Part shown: positions 1 through 9,607 of the stretch, piece after piece | Layout of the letters: each line of letters starts with the position of its first letter | Numbering within the stretch: position 1 is the stretch's first letter | Source: Tagaea sp965279565 | Lineage (GTDB): Bacteria > Pseudomonadota > Alphaproteobacteria > CACIAM-22H2 | Length of the DNA stretch: 64,000 nt | Assembly: GCA_965279565.1 (NCBI GenBank) | Contig: OZ257249.1 | Coordinates: forward strand, 2,046,001-2,110,000 | Direction of reading: 5' to 3' | Position numbers and translations under genes: made by a program | Notes under the pieces: model-generated | Told to the model about the DNA's origin: nothing | The model's input: only the letters and a program-made list of their open reading frames with translations | Database searches by the model: none

Positions 1-1
1 C

Positions 2-340
2 TATCTGCGTTACCGCGACCGCTGTGCTGCGCGCGGCATCCATGCCGAGATCGTGCCCGGCATCCTGCCGGTGACGAATTTCGGCCAGGTCGTGAAGTTC
101 TCGAAGATGTGCGGCGCTTCGGTGCCGCTGTGGCTTGCCCACTTGTTCGAAGGGCTCGACAACGACCCCGACACGCGCCGCCTCGTCGCCGCGATGGTCG
201 CGGCCGAGCAGTGCCGCCGGCTCCAGGCGCACGGCGTGTCGACCTTCCATTTCTACACGCTGAACCGCGCCGATCTCGCCTACTCGATCTGCCACGTGCT
301 GGGCCTGAGGCCCGTCGCGAACGCCGCCAAGGCGGCCTGA
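2..340 (+). CDS. metF: 5,10-methylenetetrahydrofolate reductase, C-terminal part (5' end outside window)
   Basis: The visible 112 residues are the C-terminal end of the MetF TIM barrel, which reduces 5,10-methylene-THF to 5-methyl-THF, the methyl donor used by MetH. The reading frame is open from base 2 and contains the family signature VPGILPVTNF followed by an HFYTLNR segment near the end. It stops 13 bases before metH, so the two genes form a methionine-cycle operon. The start and the flavin-binding N-terminal half lie outside the window. Assignment rests on the motif and on the neighbour metH. Confidence 0.9.
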   Translation, partial: YLRYRDRCAARGIHAEIVPGILPVTNFGQVVKFSKMCGASVPLWLAHLFEGLDNDPDTRRLVAAMVAAEQCRRLQAHGVSTFHFYTLNRADLAYSICHVLGLRPVANAAKAA

Positions 341-353
341 AGGAACGAACGCC

Positions 354-3300
354 ATGCGCCCCCATTTTCTCGATACCCTCAAGGATCGCGTCCTGCTGTG
401 CGATGGCGGTACTGGCAGCCGCGTGCAGGCGATGACGCTCGATGTCGAGCGCGACTACTGGGGCAAGGAGAACTGCACCGAGGTGCTCGTTCTCTCGCGC
501 CCGGACCTGGTCCGTTCGATCGCGCGCTCGTATCTCGAGGCGGGCTCGGACGTCGTGCAGACGAACACGTTCGGCGGATCGCCGATCACGCTTGCGGAGT
601 TCGATCTCCAGGACAAGGCGCACGAGATCAACAAGCTTGCGGTCGAGTACGCGCGCGAGGAGGCCGAGGCCTTCGCCAAGAAGGACGGCAATCCGCGTTT
701 CGTGCTGGGCTCGATCGGGCCGGGCACCAAGCTGCCCACGCTTGGCCATATCGACTACCAGAGCCTCGAGGACGCGCTGTTCGTGCAGGCGCGCGGGCTG
801 GTCGACGGGGGCTGCGACGGCATCCTGATCGAGACCTGCCAGGATCCGCTGCAGATCAAGGCCGCGATCAACGGTGCGAAACGCGCGCGCGCCGAGTACG
901 GCCGCGATGTGCCGCTGATGGTGCAGGTGACGATCGAGACGACCGGCACGCTGCTGGTGGGTGCCGACATCGCCGCGGCCGCGACCATCATCCACGCGAT
1001 GGACGTGCATTCGATCGGCCTCAACTGTGCGACGGGTCCGCAGGAGATGGCCGAGCACGTCAAGTGGGTGGCCGAGAACTGGACCGGCATGATCACCGTG
1101 CAGCCCAACGCGGGCCTGCCCGAGCTGGTCGACGGCAAGACGCACTATCCGCTGGCCCCCGACGCGATGGCCAAGTGGATCGAACGCTTCGTCGCCGAAG
1201 ACGGCATCAACATGGTCGGCGGCTGCTGCGGCACCGACATCGGGCATATCGCCGCACTCGACGCCATGCTGCGCCGGCGTGCAGGCTCCGGCGCGCATCG
1301 TCCCGCACCCAAGGCGCGCAAGTCCGTCTGGGTCCCGTCGGTCGCGTCGCTCTACCACCAGGTGCCGTTGCGCCAGGAGAACGCGTATTTCTCGATCGGC
1401 GAGCGTTGCAACGCCAACGGCTCGCGCGCCTGGCGCAAGTTCCAGGAAGAGGGCAACTGGGAAGGCTGCCTCGACATGGCGCGCGAGCAGGTCCGCGAGG
1501 GCTCGAACGCGCTCGACGTGTGCACCGCCTTCGTCGGCCGCGACGAGGTGAAGGAGATGGGCGAAGTCATCAGCCGTTTCCGCGGCTCGGTGACGGCACC
1601 GCTCGTCGTCGATTCGACCGAACTGATCGTGCTGGAAAGCGCGCTCAAGCTCTATGGCGGCAAGGCGATCCTCAACTCGATCAATTTCGAGGACGGCGAG
1701 GAGCCGGGCGAGAAGCGCATGGAGCTGGCGCGCCGCTTCGGTGCCGCCGTCATCGCGCTGACGATCGACGAGACCGGCATGGCGAAGGACATGAAGACCA
1801 AGCTCGCCATCGCGCATCGCCTGCGCGATTTCGCGTGCGGCCGCTTCGGCCTGCCTGAATCCGACCTGATGATCGATCCGCTGACCTTCACGGTGGCCAC
1901 CGGCAACGAGGACGACCGCCGGCTTGCGGTCGAAACGCTCGACGGCATCGAGGCGATCGCGCGCGAGCTGCCGGCCTGCCAGATCGTGCTCGGCCTGTCG
2001 AACGTGTCGTTCGGCCTCAACCCGCCCGCGCGCCACGTGCTCAACTCGGTCTTCCTCGACCATGCGGTGAAGCGCGGCATGACGGGTGCGATCGTGCACC
2101 ACTCGAAGATCATGCCGCTCCACAAGATCCCCGAGGAAGAGGCGAAGGTCGCCGAAGACCTGATCTACGACCGCCGGCGCGAGGGCTACGACCCGCTGCA
2201 GGCGTTCATCGCGCTGTTCGAGAACCGCAAGGGCGAGGCGAAGGTCGCGCGCAAGCGCCACGAGGCGGTCGAAGATCGCCTCAAGCAGCGCATCGTCGAC
2301 GGCGACAAGGTGGGCCTCGAGGAGGATCTCGCGCTCGCGATGCAGAGCCACAAGCCGCTCGACATCATCAACACCTTCCTGCTCGACGGCATGAAGGTGG
2401 TGGGCGAGCTGTTCGGTTCGGGCAAGATGCAGCTTCCGTTCGTGCTGCAGTCGGCCGAGACGATGAAGGCGTCTGTCGCCTATCTCGAGCAGTTCATGGA
2501 GCGCGTCGAAGGCCAGCAGAAGGGCACGATCGTGCTCGCCACGGTCAAGGGCGACGTGCACGACATCGGCAAGAACCTCGTCGATATCATCCTGACGAAC
2601 AACGGCTACAAGGTCGTCAATCTCGGCATCAAGCAGCCCATCGCCAACATCGTGTCGGCGGCCAAGGAGCACAAAGCCGACTGCATCGGCATGTCGGGCC
2701 TGCTCGTGAAGTCGACGGTCGTGATGCGCGAGAATCTCGAAGAGATGACGCGCGAAGGGCTCGATGTGCCCGTCCTGCTGGGCGGTGCCGCACTTACGCG
2801 CAAGTACGTCGAGGAGGACTGCGTGGCCGCCTACGGTGCGGGGCGCGTGGCCTACGCATCCGACGCGTTCGACGGGCTCGACCTGATGGACAAGGTCGTC
2901 ACGCACCAGATCGACGGGCATCTCAAGACCATCCAGACCAAGCGTGCCGGCCGGCCGTCGAACCAGACGCGCAAGCTGGGCGAGGCGGCCGATGCGCGCC
3001 CGCTGAGGCCGGTCGATGTCGAGGAACTGAAGCTGCGCCGCGCCGAGCTCGCCGCCAAGGCGCCGATCCCGGCCCCGCCGTTCTGGGGTGCACGCACGCT
3101 CGACCATGTGCCGGTCAAGACGCTGATCCCGTATCTCAACGAACGGATGCTCTACCAGTTCCAGTGGGGCTTCCGGAAGGCGGGCAAGTCGCTCGACGAA
3201 TACAAGGCGTGGGCCGCCCTCGAACTGAAGCCGATCCTCAGGCGCATGCTCGACCTCGTCGAGGCCGACGCGATCCTGAAGCCGCAGGCGGTCTACGGCT

Positions 3301-3857
3301 ACTGGCGCTGCTATTCCGAGGGCGACAGCGTCGTGCTGGTCGACGAAGGCGGCACGAAGGAAGTGGCGCGCTTCGCCTTCCCGCGGCAGGGCCGCGAGGG
3401 CGGCCTGTGCATCGCCGACTTCTTCCGCGACCGCACGGCCAACGAGCTGGATGTGATCGGCCTGCAGGTCGTCACGGTCGGCCAGCGCGCGTCCGACGTG
3501 GCGCGCGAATGGTTCGCCCAGAACCGCTACCAGGACTATCTCTACCTGCACGGGCTGGGCGTGGAACTGGCCGAATCGCTGGCCGAGTACGTCCACAAGC
3601 GCATCCGCGCCGAGCTCGGCTTCGCCGGCGAGGACGACCGCGACATCGACAGGATGCTGCAGCAGGGCTATCGCGGCTCGCGCTATTCGTTCGGCTATCC
3701 GGCGTGCCCGAATCTCGCCGACCAGGAGCAGATCATGCGCCTGCTCGACGCGTCGAAGATCGGCATTTCGCTGTCCGACGAATGGCAGCTCCATCCCGAG
3801 CAGAGCACGTCGGCGATCGTGCTGCACCATCCGCAGGCGAAGTACTTCAGCGTGTGA
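354..3857 (+). CDS. metH: Cobalamin-dependent methionine synthase
   Basis: Transfers the methyl group of 5-methyl-THF to homocysteine through enzyme-bound cobalamin. The 1167 residues show all four modules in order. The homocysteine-binding barrel has zinc cysteines in GLNCATG (about 225) and VGGCCGT (about 290). The pterin domain begins near ENAYFSIGERCNANG (about 340). The cobalamin domain carries the axial His in DVHDIGKN (about 735). The AdoMet reactivation domain contains RYSFGYPACPN near the end. The length is close to the roughly 1200 residues of other single-chain MetH proteins. A GAAGGA-like ribosome site precedes the ATG. It is cotranscribed with metF and meets the next gene tail to tail with an 11-base overlap. 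Confidence 0.97.
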   Translation: MRPHFLDTLKDRVLLCDGGTGSRVQAMTLDVERDYWGKENCTEVLVLSRPDLVRSIARSYLEAGSDVVQTNTFGGSPITLAEFDLQDKAHEINKLAVEYAREEAEAFAKKDGNPRFVLGSIGPGTKLPTLGHIDYQSLEDALFVQARGLVDGGCDGILIETCQDPLQIKAAINGAKRARAEYGRDVPLMVQVTIETTGTLLVGADIAAAATIIHAMDVHSIGLNCATGPQEMAEHVKWVAENWTGMITVQPNAGLPELVDGKTHYPLAPDAMAKWIERFVAEDGINMVGGCCGTDIGHIAALDAMLRRRAGSGAHRPAPKARKSVWVPSVASLYHQVPLRQENAYFSIGERCNANGSRAWRKFQEEGNWEGCLDMAREQVREGSNALDVCTAFVGRDEVKEMGEVISRFRGSVTAPLVVDSTELIVLESALKLYGGKAILNSINFEDGEEPGEKRMELARRFGAAVIALTIDETGMAKDMKTKLAIAHRLRDFACGRFGLPESDLMIDPLTFTVATGNEDDRRLAVETLDGIEAIARELPACQIVLGLSNVSFGLNPPARHVLNSVFLDHAVKRGMTGAIVHHSKIMPLHKIPEEEAKVAEDLIYDRRREGYDPLQAFIALFENRKGEAKVARKRHEAVEDRLKQRIVDGDKVGLEEDLALAMQSHKPLDIINTFLLDGMKVVGELFGSGKMQLPFVLQSAETMKASVAYLEQFMERVEGQQKGTIVLATVKGDVHDIGKNLVDIILTNNGYKVVNLGIKQPIANIVSAAKEHKADCIGMSGLLVKSTVVMRENLEEMTREGLDVPVLLGGAALTRKYVEEDCVAAYGAGRVAYASDAFDGLDLMDKVVTHQIDGHLKTIQTKRAGRPSNQTRKLGEAADARPLRPVDVEELKLRRAELAAKAPIPAPPFWGARTLDHVPVKTLIPYLNERMLYQFQWGFRKAGKSLDEYKAWAALELKPILRRMLDLVEADAILKPQAVYGYWRCYSEGDSVVLVDEGGTKEVARFAFPRQGREGGLCIADFFRDRTANELDVIGLQVVTVGQRASDVAREWFAQNRYQDYLYLHGLGVELAESLAEYVHKRIRAELGFAGEDDRDIDRMLQQGYRGSRYSFGYPACPNLADQEQIMRLLDASKIGISLSDEWQLHPEQSTSAIVLHHPQAKYFSV

Positions 3858-4797
3858 CGAGCGCCCGCCGGTAGAGCGGGCCGAGCAGGGCCGGGATCAT
3901 GTAGATCGGGAACTGCACGCACGTGAAGAACAGGAAGATGTCGGACTGCGTGGGCACGGCCATCGCGCCGATCAGCAGCGCGAAATTGCGGTTGCCGGCG
4001 GCGAGCGCCGCGGCCAGCGTCTGCGCGCGCGTCAGGCCGAGAAATTTCTCGAGCGGGACCAGCAGCAGGGCTGCAAGACCCTGCAGGCCGAAATTCGTCG
4101 CGAACGCGGCAGCGAGATAGCCGAGGACGAGCATCGGTTCGCTCCGGATGCGCGCGGCGAGACCGTCCACCGCGCCGAATGCGAACAGCACGAGGACGAG
4201 AACGCCGATACCGCCGATGGCGCCGTCGTGGCGGCGCACGCTTTCTTCGCCCATGATTCTGCGGGCAAGCCAGGCGGCCGCGAAGGCCCCGCCGACAATC
4301 CCCGCAAGCCGCGCCATCAGGGCGGGTGCGCCGATTTCGATCTCGATGCCGAGCAGCCACGCCGCCAGCGGCGGCTGGACGACCGGCAGCGCCAGGCACG
4401 TGGCGACGAGCAGCACCAGGGCGAGCCGCGCGTCGAGCCCGAGCATCAGCGCATAGGCCGTGACGGCGACGAGCATGGGGGCCGTCGCGAACAGCGGGAT
4501 CGCAAGCCGCAACCCCTCGGGCAGCGGCGCCAGCGACACGAGCCACGCGGCGAGTGCGGGGATCGCGACCATCAGCAGAACCACGAGCAGGAGGACGGGC
4601 AGGGGCCTGCGCAGCGGCTCGGCCAGCCGCGCCCAGTCCATGCGCAGGATCGCCGAGGCGAGCAGGAACGTGACGGCAGGTACGAGTACGGGCCGCGCGA
4701 GCGTGGCGAGATCGGGGAGTGCGATGCCGACGAACAGGCACGAAGCCAGGATCGCCGAGGCGCGCGCGTTGAGGAACTCGAGGAATCGGACCGCCAT
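3847..4797 (-). CDS. Bile acid:sodium symporter-family (BASS-like) membrane transporter
   Basis: A 316-residue polytopic membrane protein with about nine or ten hydrophobic segments and short loops. Small polar residues occur within helices, as in ATNFGLQG and AAGNRNFALL, and the latter resembles the BASS-family helix-break region. The start chosen is the ATG just after the divergent promoter gap, which gives a normal BASS length. A longer frame continues upstream but overlaps the thioesterase gene and reads as arginine-rich noise. It is transcribed away from the thioesterase gene and ends against metH. The substrate (organic anion, Na+-coupled) cannot be inferred. Confidence 0.75.
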   Translation of the reverse strand: MAVRFLEFLNARASAILASCLFVGIALPDLATLARPVLVPAVTFLLASAILRMDWARLAEPLRRPLPVLLLVVLLMVAIPALAAWLVSLAPLPEGLRLAIPLFATAPMLVAVTAYALMLGLDARLALVLLVATCLALPVVQPPLAAWLLGIEIEIGAPALMARLAGIVGGAFAAAWLARRIMGEESVRRHDGAIGGIGVLVLVLFAFGAVDGLAARIRSEPMLVLGYLAAAFATNFGLQGLAALLLVPLEKFLGLTRAQTLAAALAAGNRNFALLIGAMAVPTQSDIFLFFTCVQFPIYMIPALLGPLYRRALVTR

Positions 4798-4859
4798 CGT
4801 GGCGAGACGATAGCATGGCGGTCTTGCGCACGCGGACCGATGCGCTACGGTGCGCGCCG

Positions 4860-5375
4860 ATGATAGACGTTTCAGCGCTTCCCGTGCCGTTCGACCGCCA
4901 TGTCGAACCGGTCCGTCCCGAGTGGATCGACTATAACGGCCACATGAACGTGTCGTACTACGTGCTCGCGTTCGACAACGCGACCGACACGTTCTTCGAA
5001 GCGATGGATTTCGGCGCCGCGTGGCGCACGCGTTCCGGCCGGTCCTTCTTCGCCGTCGAAGGCCATATCCGGTATCTGGGCGAATTGCGGCCCGGCGAAC
5101 GGCTCGCCGTGACGATCCAGCTTCTCGGCGCCGACGCCAAGCGCATCCATTATTTCCATACGATGACCAATGCGCAGACGGGGGCGATCGCCGCGACGGC
5201 CGAGTTCCTTTCGCTGCAGGTCGACATGGCGAGCCGCCGGAGCGTGCCCTTTGCCGCCGCCGACCAGGCGCGGATCGACGCGGTCGCCCGCGCGCATGCG
5301 GGCCTGCCCCGCCCGGAAGCGGCCGGGCGGCGCGTCGCGATGCCGCCCTTGCGCGCGACCGGGGCAAACGGCTAG
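4860..5375 (+). CDS. Hotdog-fold acyl-CoA thioesterase
   Basis: This 171-residue protein of the 4-hydroxybenzoyl-CoA thioesterase type probably hydrolyses an acyl-CoA in the cytoplasm. The segment DYNGHMNVSYYVLAFD near residue 24 is the family active-site stretch with its Asp and central-helix start. The ATG at 4860 was preferred over an upstream frame extension because it aligns with the conserved N-terminus. A candidate promoter, TTGCGC at 4824-4829 with TACGGT at 4846-4851, would start the transcript almost at the ATG, so the message may be leaderless. The C-terminal 30 residues are Ala/Arg-rich and unconserved in appearance. Proteins annotated as carnitine-pathway thioesterases look similar, but no carnitine genes are nearby. 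Confidence 0.75.
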   Translation: MIDVSALPVPFDRHVEPVRPEWIDYNGHMNVSYYVLAFDNATDTFFEAMDFGAAWRTRSGRSFFAVEGHIRYLGELRPGERLAVTIQLLGADAKRIHYFHTMTNAQTGAIAATAEFLSLQVDMASRRSVPFAAADQARIDAVARAHAGLPRPEAAGRRVAMPPLRATGANG

Positions 5376-5404
5376 GAATTCAGGGTCCGTTCCCGGAGGC
5401 CCAG

Positions 5405-5587
5405 ATGATCGACCAGACCACGACAATCGAACCTTCCGCGCAGGTCCGCGCGCGCGCCGTGACGGCGGCCCTGGTCGCGATGGCGTTCGGCGCGTTCGTC
5501 GTCGCCGGCGTCGGTTTCGCAGGGGCGATGGAAATCCACAACGCGGCGCACGATTCGCGCCACAGCTTCGCCTTCCCCTGCCACTGA
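5405..5587 (+). CDS. cbtB: CbtB family cobalt transporter subunit
   Basis: A 60-residue protein with one membrane helix (about residues 18-42) and the typical C-terminal motif ending HSFAFPCH, whose His and Cys residues are thought to handle cobalt. It lies 15 bases before cbtA, and the pair forms a predicted cobalt uptake system. It is preceded by a GGAGGCCCAG ribosome site. In other bacteria cbtAB often follows a cobalamin riboswitch. Only 29 bases separate it from the thioesterase stop, so no riboswitch fits here. The nearby cobalamin-dependent metH makes the job plausible. Confidence 0.88.
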   Translation: MIDQTTTIEPSAQVRARAVTAALVAMAFGAFVVAGVGFAGAMEIHNAAHDSRHSFAFPCH

Positions 5588-5602
5588 GCGGGAGGCGCTG
5601 AC

Positions 5603-6298
5603 ATGATCTCGCGTCTTCTCTGGGTCGGCCTGCTGGCCGGTCTCGTCGCCGGGCTTCTCGCGGCGGCCGTCCAGTCGGTCGGCGTGTGGCCGCTGATCGC
5701 GCAGGCCGAGACGTTCGAAATCGCCGAAGCCGCGGCGGAAGAAGCGTGGTCCCCGGAAGGGATCGAGCGCGCGGCATGGTCCGTCGTGTTCAACCTGCTC
5801 GCCGGTATCGGCTTCGGCCTGCTCGCCAACGGCGCACTCCTGATCCTGCGCAGCGTGCGCGCCACGAATCTCGACTGGCGCGTGGGCGCCGGTGTCGGCG
5901 CGTTCGGCTTTCTCACATTCTCTCTCGCCCCTGCCTTCGGGCTTGCGCCCGCACTGCCCGGCATGGCCGAAGGCGACATCCTCGCGCGGCAGGTCTGGTG
6001 GCTCGCCACGGCGGCCGCGACGCTGAGCGGTGCCGTGCTCGCCGTCCTCGGCCGGCGCGCGCAGGACTGGATGCTCGGCGTCGTGCTGATCGCCGCCCCG
6101 CATCTGATCGGCGCCCCCGGCGAAGGCTTCGGCCTGCTCGGCCTGTTGGCGCATTCGGGCACGGTCGGCGAAGGCGGGATGCCCGTGGGCCTGGCGCAGC
6201 GTTTCGCCATCGCCTCGCTCGGGGCGGCCGCCGCATTCTGGCTCGTTCTCGGCGTCGCCTCGGCGTGGCTGCAGCGCCGCTTCCTCAGCCTCGGCTGA
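5603..6298 (+). CDS. cbtA: CbtA family cobalt transporter
   Basis: A 231-residue integral membrane protein with about five or six helices. The N-terminus SRLLWVGLLAGLVAGLLAA and the following AQAETFE acidic stretch are characteristic of CbtA, the predicted permease partner of CbtB. It follows cbtB by 15 bases with a GGGAGG ribosome site. Its end meets the 3' end of the degenerate HtrA gene with no gap. It is expected to supply cobalt for cobalamin, but transport is inferred from family membership only. Confidence 0.85.
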   Translation: MISRLLWVGLLAGLVAGLLAAAVQSVGVWPLIAQAETFEIAEAAAEEAWSPEGIERAAWSVVFNLLAGIGFGLLANGALLILRSVRATNLDWRVGAGVGAFGFLTFSLAPAFGLAPALPGMAEGDILARQVWWLATAAATLSGAVLAVLGRRAQDWMLGVVLIAAPHLIGAPGEGFGLLGLLAHSGTVGEGGMPVGLAQRFAIASLGAAAAFWLVLGVASAWLQRRFLSLG

Positions 6299-7291
6299 TC
6301 ACAGCGAAGTCCTGAGTTTCAGGTGCGCCCGCCGGTCGGCGGAGGGCACGGCCATCTTCTTGACCTCGCCGTCGCGCAGCAGGTCGAATTCGAGCGTGGC
6401 GCCGGCCGCCCCTTGCGCCCATAGCGAGCGGAACAGTTCGTCCAGCGTGTCGGGCCGCGCCCCCTTGACCGAGACGATCAGGTCGCCGCGCCGGATGCCG
6501 GCCTTTTCGGCCGGGCTGTCGGGCGTCACGCGCACGACGAACAGCCTGCCCTGCACCGCCTCGACCGTCATGCCCAGCCACGGCCGCACGGGTGCCGAGG
6601 ATTTCCCGTCGTCGATCAGGTCGGCGAGGATCGGGGCGAGCGCGTCGATCGGCACGAAGACGTTGCCGGGCATCGGCGTTTCGCCGCCGGTCGCGTTGTT
6701 GACGATCAGCGAACCCACGCCGACGAGCTTGCCGTCGGTGTCGAGCAGGGCGGCCCCGCTCCACGCGGGATGCGGCGGGCTCGTCCAGATCGCGCTGTCG
6801 AGCATGTACTCCCAGTTGCCCGCGAAGGTCCGCCGCGACACGACGAAGGCGGGGGCGGCCGCTTCCGGCCCGCCGAAGGCGGCGATCACGACCGGGTCGC
6901 GGGCCTTGATGTCGGACGAGCGGCCGATGGCCAGCGGCTTCACGCCGCGCGGCGGTTCGGCCGCGCGCATCAGGCCCAGACCGGTGTCGTGGTCGTAGCC
7001 GACGACCTGTGCGGGCACCGTGCGTCCGTCGGGAAAGCGCACCTCGCCGCCCGACGCCTCGACCATCAGGTAGCCGATGGTCAGCAGCAGGCCGCTGCTG
7101 TCGATCAGGATGGCGGTCCCTTCGCGTTCGCGTCCGAGCGTGGCGGCGGTGCGCGCCTCGGCCGGCACGAAGGTCTTGAGGCGCATGACGGCGCCGAACG
7201 TGCCGTCGAGGGCGGAGGACTGGGCGAAGGCGAGGGGTGGCGCCAGGAACAGCGCGCACAGGATGGCGAGCGGACGCAGGGCGAAGCGCAT
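6299..7291 (-). CDS. Secreted HtrA/DegP-like protein with degenerate catalytic triad and PDZ domain
   Basis: The 330-residue protein begins with a clear signal peptide that ends at about AFAQ (residues 1-24). A trypsin-like S1C domain follows, then one PDZ domain (about 225-310, with RGDLIVSV). The usual active-site contexts are altered. The position of the catalytic His reads LLLTIGYLMVEA, where families have a TNxHVV-like stretch. The Asp region reads YDHDTGLGLM, with Gly where the catalytic Asp is expected. The Ser region reads WSGAALL in place of GNSGGPL. It therefore looks like a proteolytically inactive periplasmic binding protein or chaperone. The start was chosen at the signal-peptide Met, and a longer frame upstream adds a hydrophilic extension with no support. 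Confidence 0.8.
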   Translation of the reverse strand: MRFALRPLAILCALFLAPPLAFAQSSALDGTFGAVMRLKTFVPAEARTAATLGREREGTAILIDSSGLLLTIGYLMVEASGGEVRFPDGRTVPAQVVGYDHDTGLGLMRAAEPPRGVKPLAIGRSSDIKARDPVVIAAFGGPEAAAPAFVVSRRTFAGNWEYMLDSAIWTSPPHPAWSGAALLDTDGKLVGVGSLIVNNATGGETPMPGNVFVPIDALAPILADLIDDGKSSAPVRPWLGMTVEAVQGRLFVVRVTPDSPAEKAGIRRGDLIVSVKGARPDTLDELFRSLWAQGAAGATLEFDLLRDGEVKKMAVPSADRRAHLKLRTSL

Positions 7292-7405
7292 GTCGGCCTC
7301 CCGGATCGAGATCGCGGGGCCCGCATGGGCACCGCATCCGATTCCATGCATTGTCCATGCCCGGGCGGGTTTCGCCAAGGGCCTTGCATGCTATACAGCG
7401 CGAAG

Positions 7406-9607
7406 ATGAACACCATGCCCGAATCGGCCGCCTTGCCGGCCTATCTGCGCAACCTCAACCCGCCGCAGCTGGACGCCGTCACCTCCACCGAGGGGCCGCT
7501 GCTGGTGCTGGCCGGGGCGGGGACGGGCAAGACGCGCGTGTTGATCACGCGCGTGTGCCACCTGATGGTCACGCGCAAGGCCTTCGCCAACCAGATCCTC
7601 GCCGTCACCTTCACCAACAAGGCGGCGGCCGAGATGCGCGCGCGCATCTCGGCGATCGTCGGGGATTCGGTCGAGGCGATGTGGCTGGGCACGTTCCATG
7701 CGCTCGCCGCGCGCATCCTGCGCCGGCACGCCGAGCATGTCGGCCTCAAGCCAAACTTCACGATCCTCGACCAGGACGACCAGATCCGCCTGATCAAGCA
7801 GTTGCTGGCGGCCGAGAACATCGACGACAAGAAATGGCCCGCGCGCGTCGTGCACCACGTGATCGAGCGCTGGAAGGATCGCGGCCTGACGCCCGACAAG
7901 GTCGGTACCGATCCGTCGGGCGAGGTCGCCGGCGGGCGCGCGGTCGAGCTTTACGCGATGTACCAGGAGCGGCTGAAGACGCTCAACGCGTGCGATTTCG
8001 GCGATCTCCTGCTGCACAACCTGACGATCTTCCAGACGCGTCCCGACGTGCTGGCCGAGTTCCACAAGCGCTTCCGCTACATGCTGGTCGACGAATACCA
8101 GGACACCAACGTCGCCCAGTACATGTGGCTGCGCATCCTCGCCCAGCAGTCGCGCAACCTGTGCTGCGTGGGCGACGACGACCAGTCGATCTACGGATGG
8201 CGCGGGGCCGAGGTGGGCAACATCCTGCGCTTCGAGAAGGACTTCCCGGGTGCGAAGATCGTGCGGCTCGAGCAGAACTACCGCTCGAGCGAGCACATCC
8301 TTGCGGCCGCCTCGGGCCTGATCGCGCACAACCGCGCGCGGCTGGGCAAGACGCTGTGGACGGCCGAAGCCGGCGGCGAGCGCGTGACGGTGCGCCCGGT
8401 CTGGGACGGCGAGCAGGAAGCCAACTTCGTCGCCGACGAGATCGAGACCCTGCAGCGCGCCGGCGAGAAGCTCGGCGACATCGCCATCCTCGTGCGCGCC
8501 GGCTTCCAGACGCGCGAGTTCGAGGAACGCTTCATCACGCTCGGCATCCCCTATCGCGTGATCGGCGGGCCGCGCTTCTACGAGCGCGAGGAGATCCGCG
8601 ACGCGATCGCCTATTTCCGCGTGATCGTGCAGCCCGACGACGATCTCGCCTTCGAGCGGATAATCAACAAGCCGCGCCGCGGCATCGGCGACGCGACCGT
8701 CCAGCTCCTCCAGCGGCTGGCGCGCGCGCGCGGCATGCCGCTGCTCGCCGCCGCCGAAACGCTCGTGACGACGGACGAGCTGAAGCCCGCCGCGCGCAAC
8801 GCCGTGCGCCGCGTGGTCGAGGATTTCGCGCGCTGGCGCGGCCAGGTCGAGCGCGCGCACCATGCCGAACTTGCCGCCACCGTGCTCGACGAGAGCGGCT
8901 ATACGCGCATGTGGCAGATGGACAAGTCGCCCGAGAAGGAAGGCAAGCTCGAGAACCTGAAGGAACTCGTCGCGGCCCTCGAGGAGTACGACGACCTGCC
9001 GGCGTTCCTCGAGCATGTCAGCCTCGTGATGGAGAACGCCGAGGCGGCCCCCTCGGACATGACGAGCCTGATGACGCTGCACGCCGCCAAGGGCCTCGAA
9101 TTCGGCACCGTGTTCCTGCCAGGCTGGGAGGAGGGGTTGTTCCCCCATCCGCGCGCACTCGACGACAAGGGCGAGGACGGGCTGGAGGAGGAGCGGCGGC
9201 TTGCACATGTGGGCCTGACCCGCGCGCGCCGGCGCGCCTACGTGACGTTCGCCGCGAACCGGCGCATCCACGGCATGTGGCAGTCGAGCGTGCCGTCGCG
9301 CTTTGTCGCCGAACTTCCGCCCGAGCGCGTCGACGTGAAGAGCGAGCCCGGCCTGTGGGGCGACGGCCCGCAATTCGCGCACGAGCCTGCGCGGAGTTTC
9401 GGCTATGGCAGCCGGCGTTCGCCGGTGATCGAGGGCCGCGCCACCGACATCGGCGCGCGCAGGTCGGACCTGACGCCGGGCATGCGCGTGTTCCACCAGA
9501 AATTCGGCTACGGCCGCGTCGTCGCCGCCGAGAGCGGCAAGCTCGAGGTCGAGTTCGAGCACAGCGGCCTCAAGCACGTCATGGAAAGCTTCGTGGAGAA
9601 AGCATGA
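7406..9607 (+). CDS. uvrD: UvrD/PcrA-family ATP-dependent DNA helicase
   Basis: A superfamily 1A 3'-5' helicase acting in nucleotide excision and mismatch repair. It is about 733 residues from the chosen ATG, with alternatives at 7388 and 7415. Visible motifs are Walker A AGAGTGKT near residue 37, motif II LVDEYQDTN, motif III GDDDQSIYGWRG and motif VI VGLTRARRR. The C-terminus, beginning LTPGMRVFHQKFGYG, is the Tudor-like RNA-polymerase-binding tail of the PcrA/UvrD group. The ribosome site is weak. The in-frame extension upstream, which would overlap the HtrA-like gene on the other strand, is low-complexity and was left out. The stop overlaps the prmA start by ATGA. Confidence 0.93.
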   Translation: MNTMPESAALPAYLRNLNPPQLDAVTSTEGPLLVLAGAGTGKTRVLITRVCHLMVTRKAFANQILAVTFTNKAAAEMRARISAIVGDSVEAMWLGTFHALAARILRRHAEHVGLKPNFTILDQDDQIRLIKQLLAAENIDDKKWPARVVHHVIERWKDRGLTPDKVGTDPSGEVAGGRAVELYAMYQERLKTLNACDFGDLLLHNLTIFQTRPDVLAEFHKRFRYMLVDEYQDTNVAQYMWLRILAQQSRNLCCVGDDDQSIYGWRGAEVGNILRFEKDFPGAKIVRLEQNYRSSEHILAAASGLIAHNRARLGKTLWTAEAGGERVTVRPVWDGEQEANFVADEIETLQRAGEKLGDIAILVRAGFQTREFEERFITLGIPYRVIGGPRFYEREEIRDAIAYFRVIVQPDDDLAFERIINKPRRGIGDATVQLLQRLARARGMPLLAAAETLVTTDELKPAARNAVRRVVEDFARWRGQVERAHHAELAATVLDESGYTRMWQMDKSPEKEGKLENLKELVAALEEYDDLPAFLEHVSLVMENAEAAPSDMTSLMTLHAAKGLEFGTVFLPGWEEGLFPHPRALDDKGEDGLEEERRLAHVGLTRARRRAYVTFAANRRIHGMWQSSVPSRFVAELPPERVDVKSEPGLWGDGPQFAHEPARSFGYGSRRSPVIEGRATDIGARRSDLTPGMRVFHQKFGYGRVVAAESGKLEVEFEHSGLKHVMESFVEKA

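Noticed and set aside
5376..5404. Cobalamin riboswitch before cbtB
   Set aside because: The gap is 29 bases, far too short for a riboswitch, and no B12-box sequence is visible.
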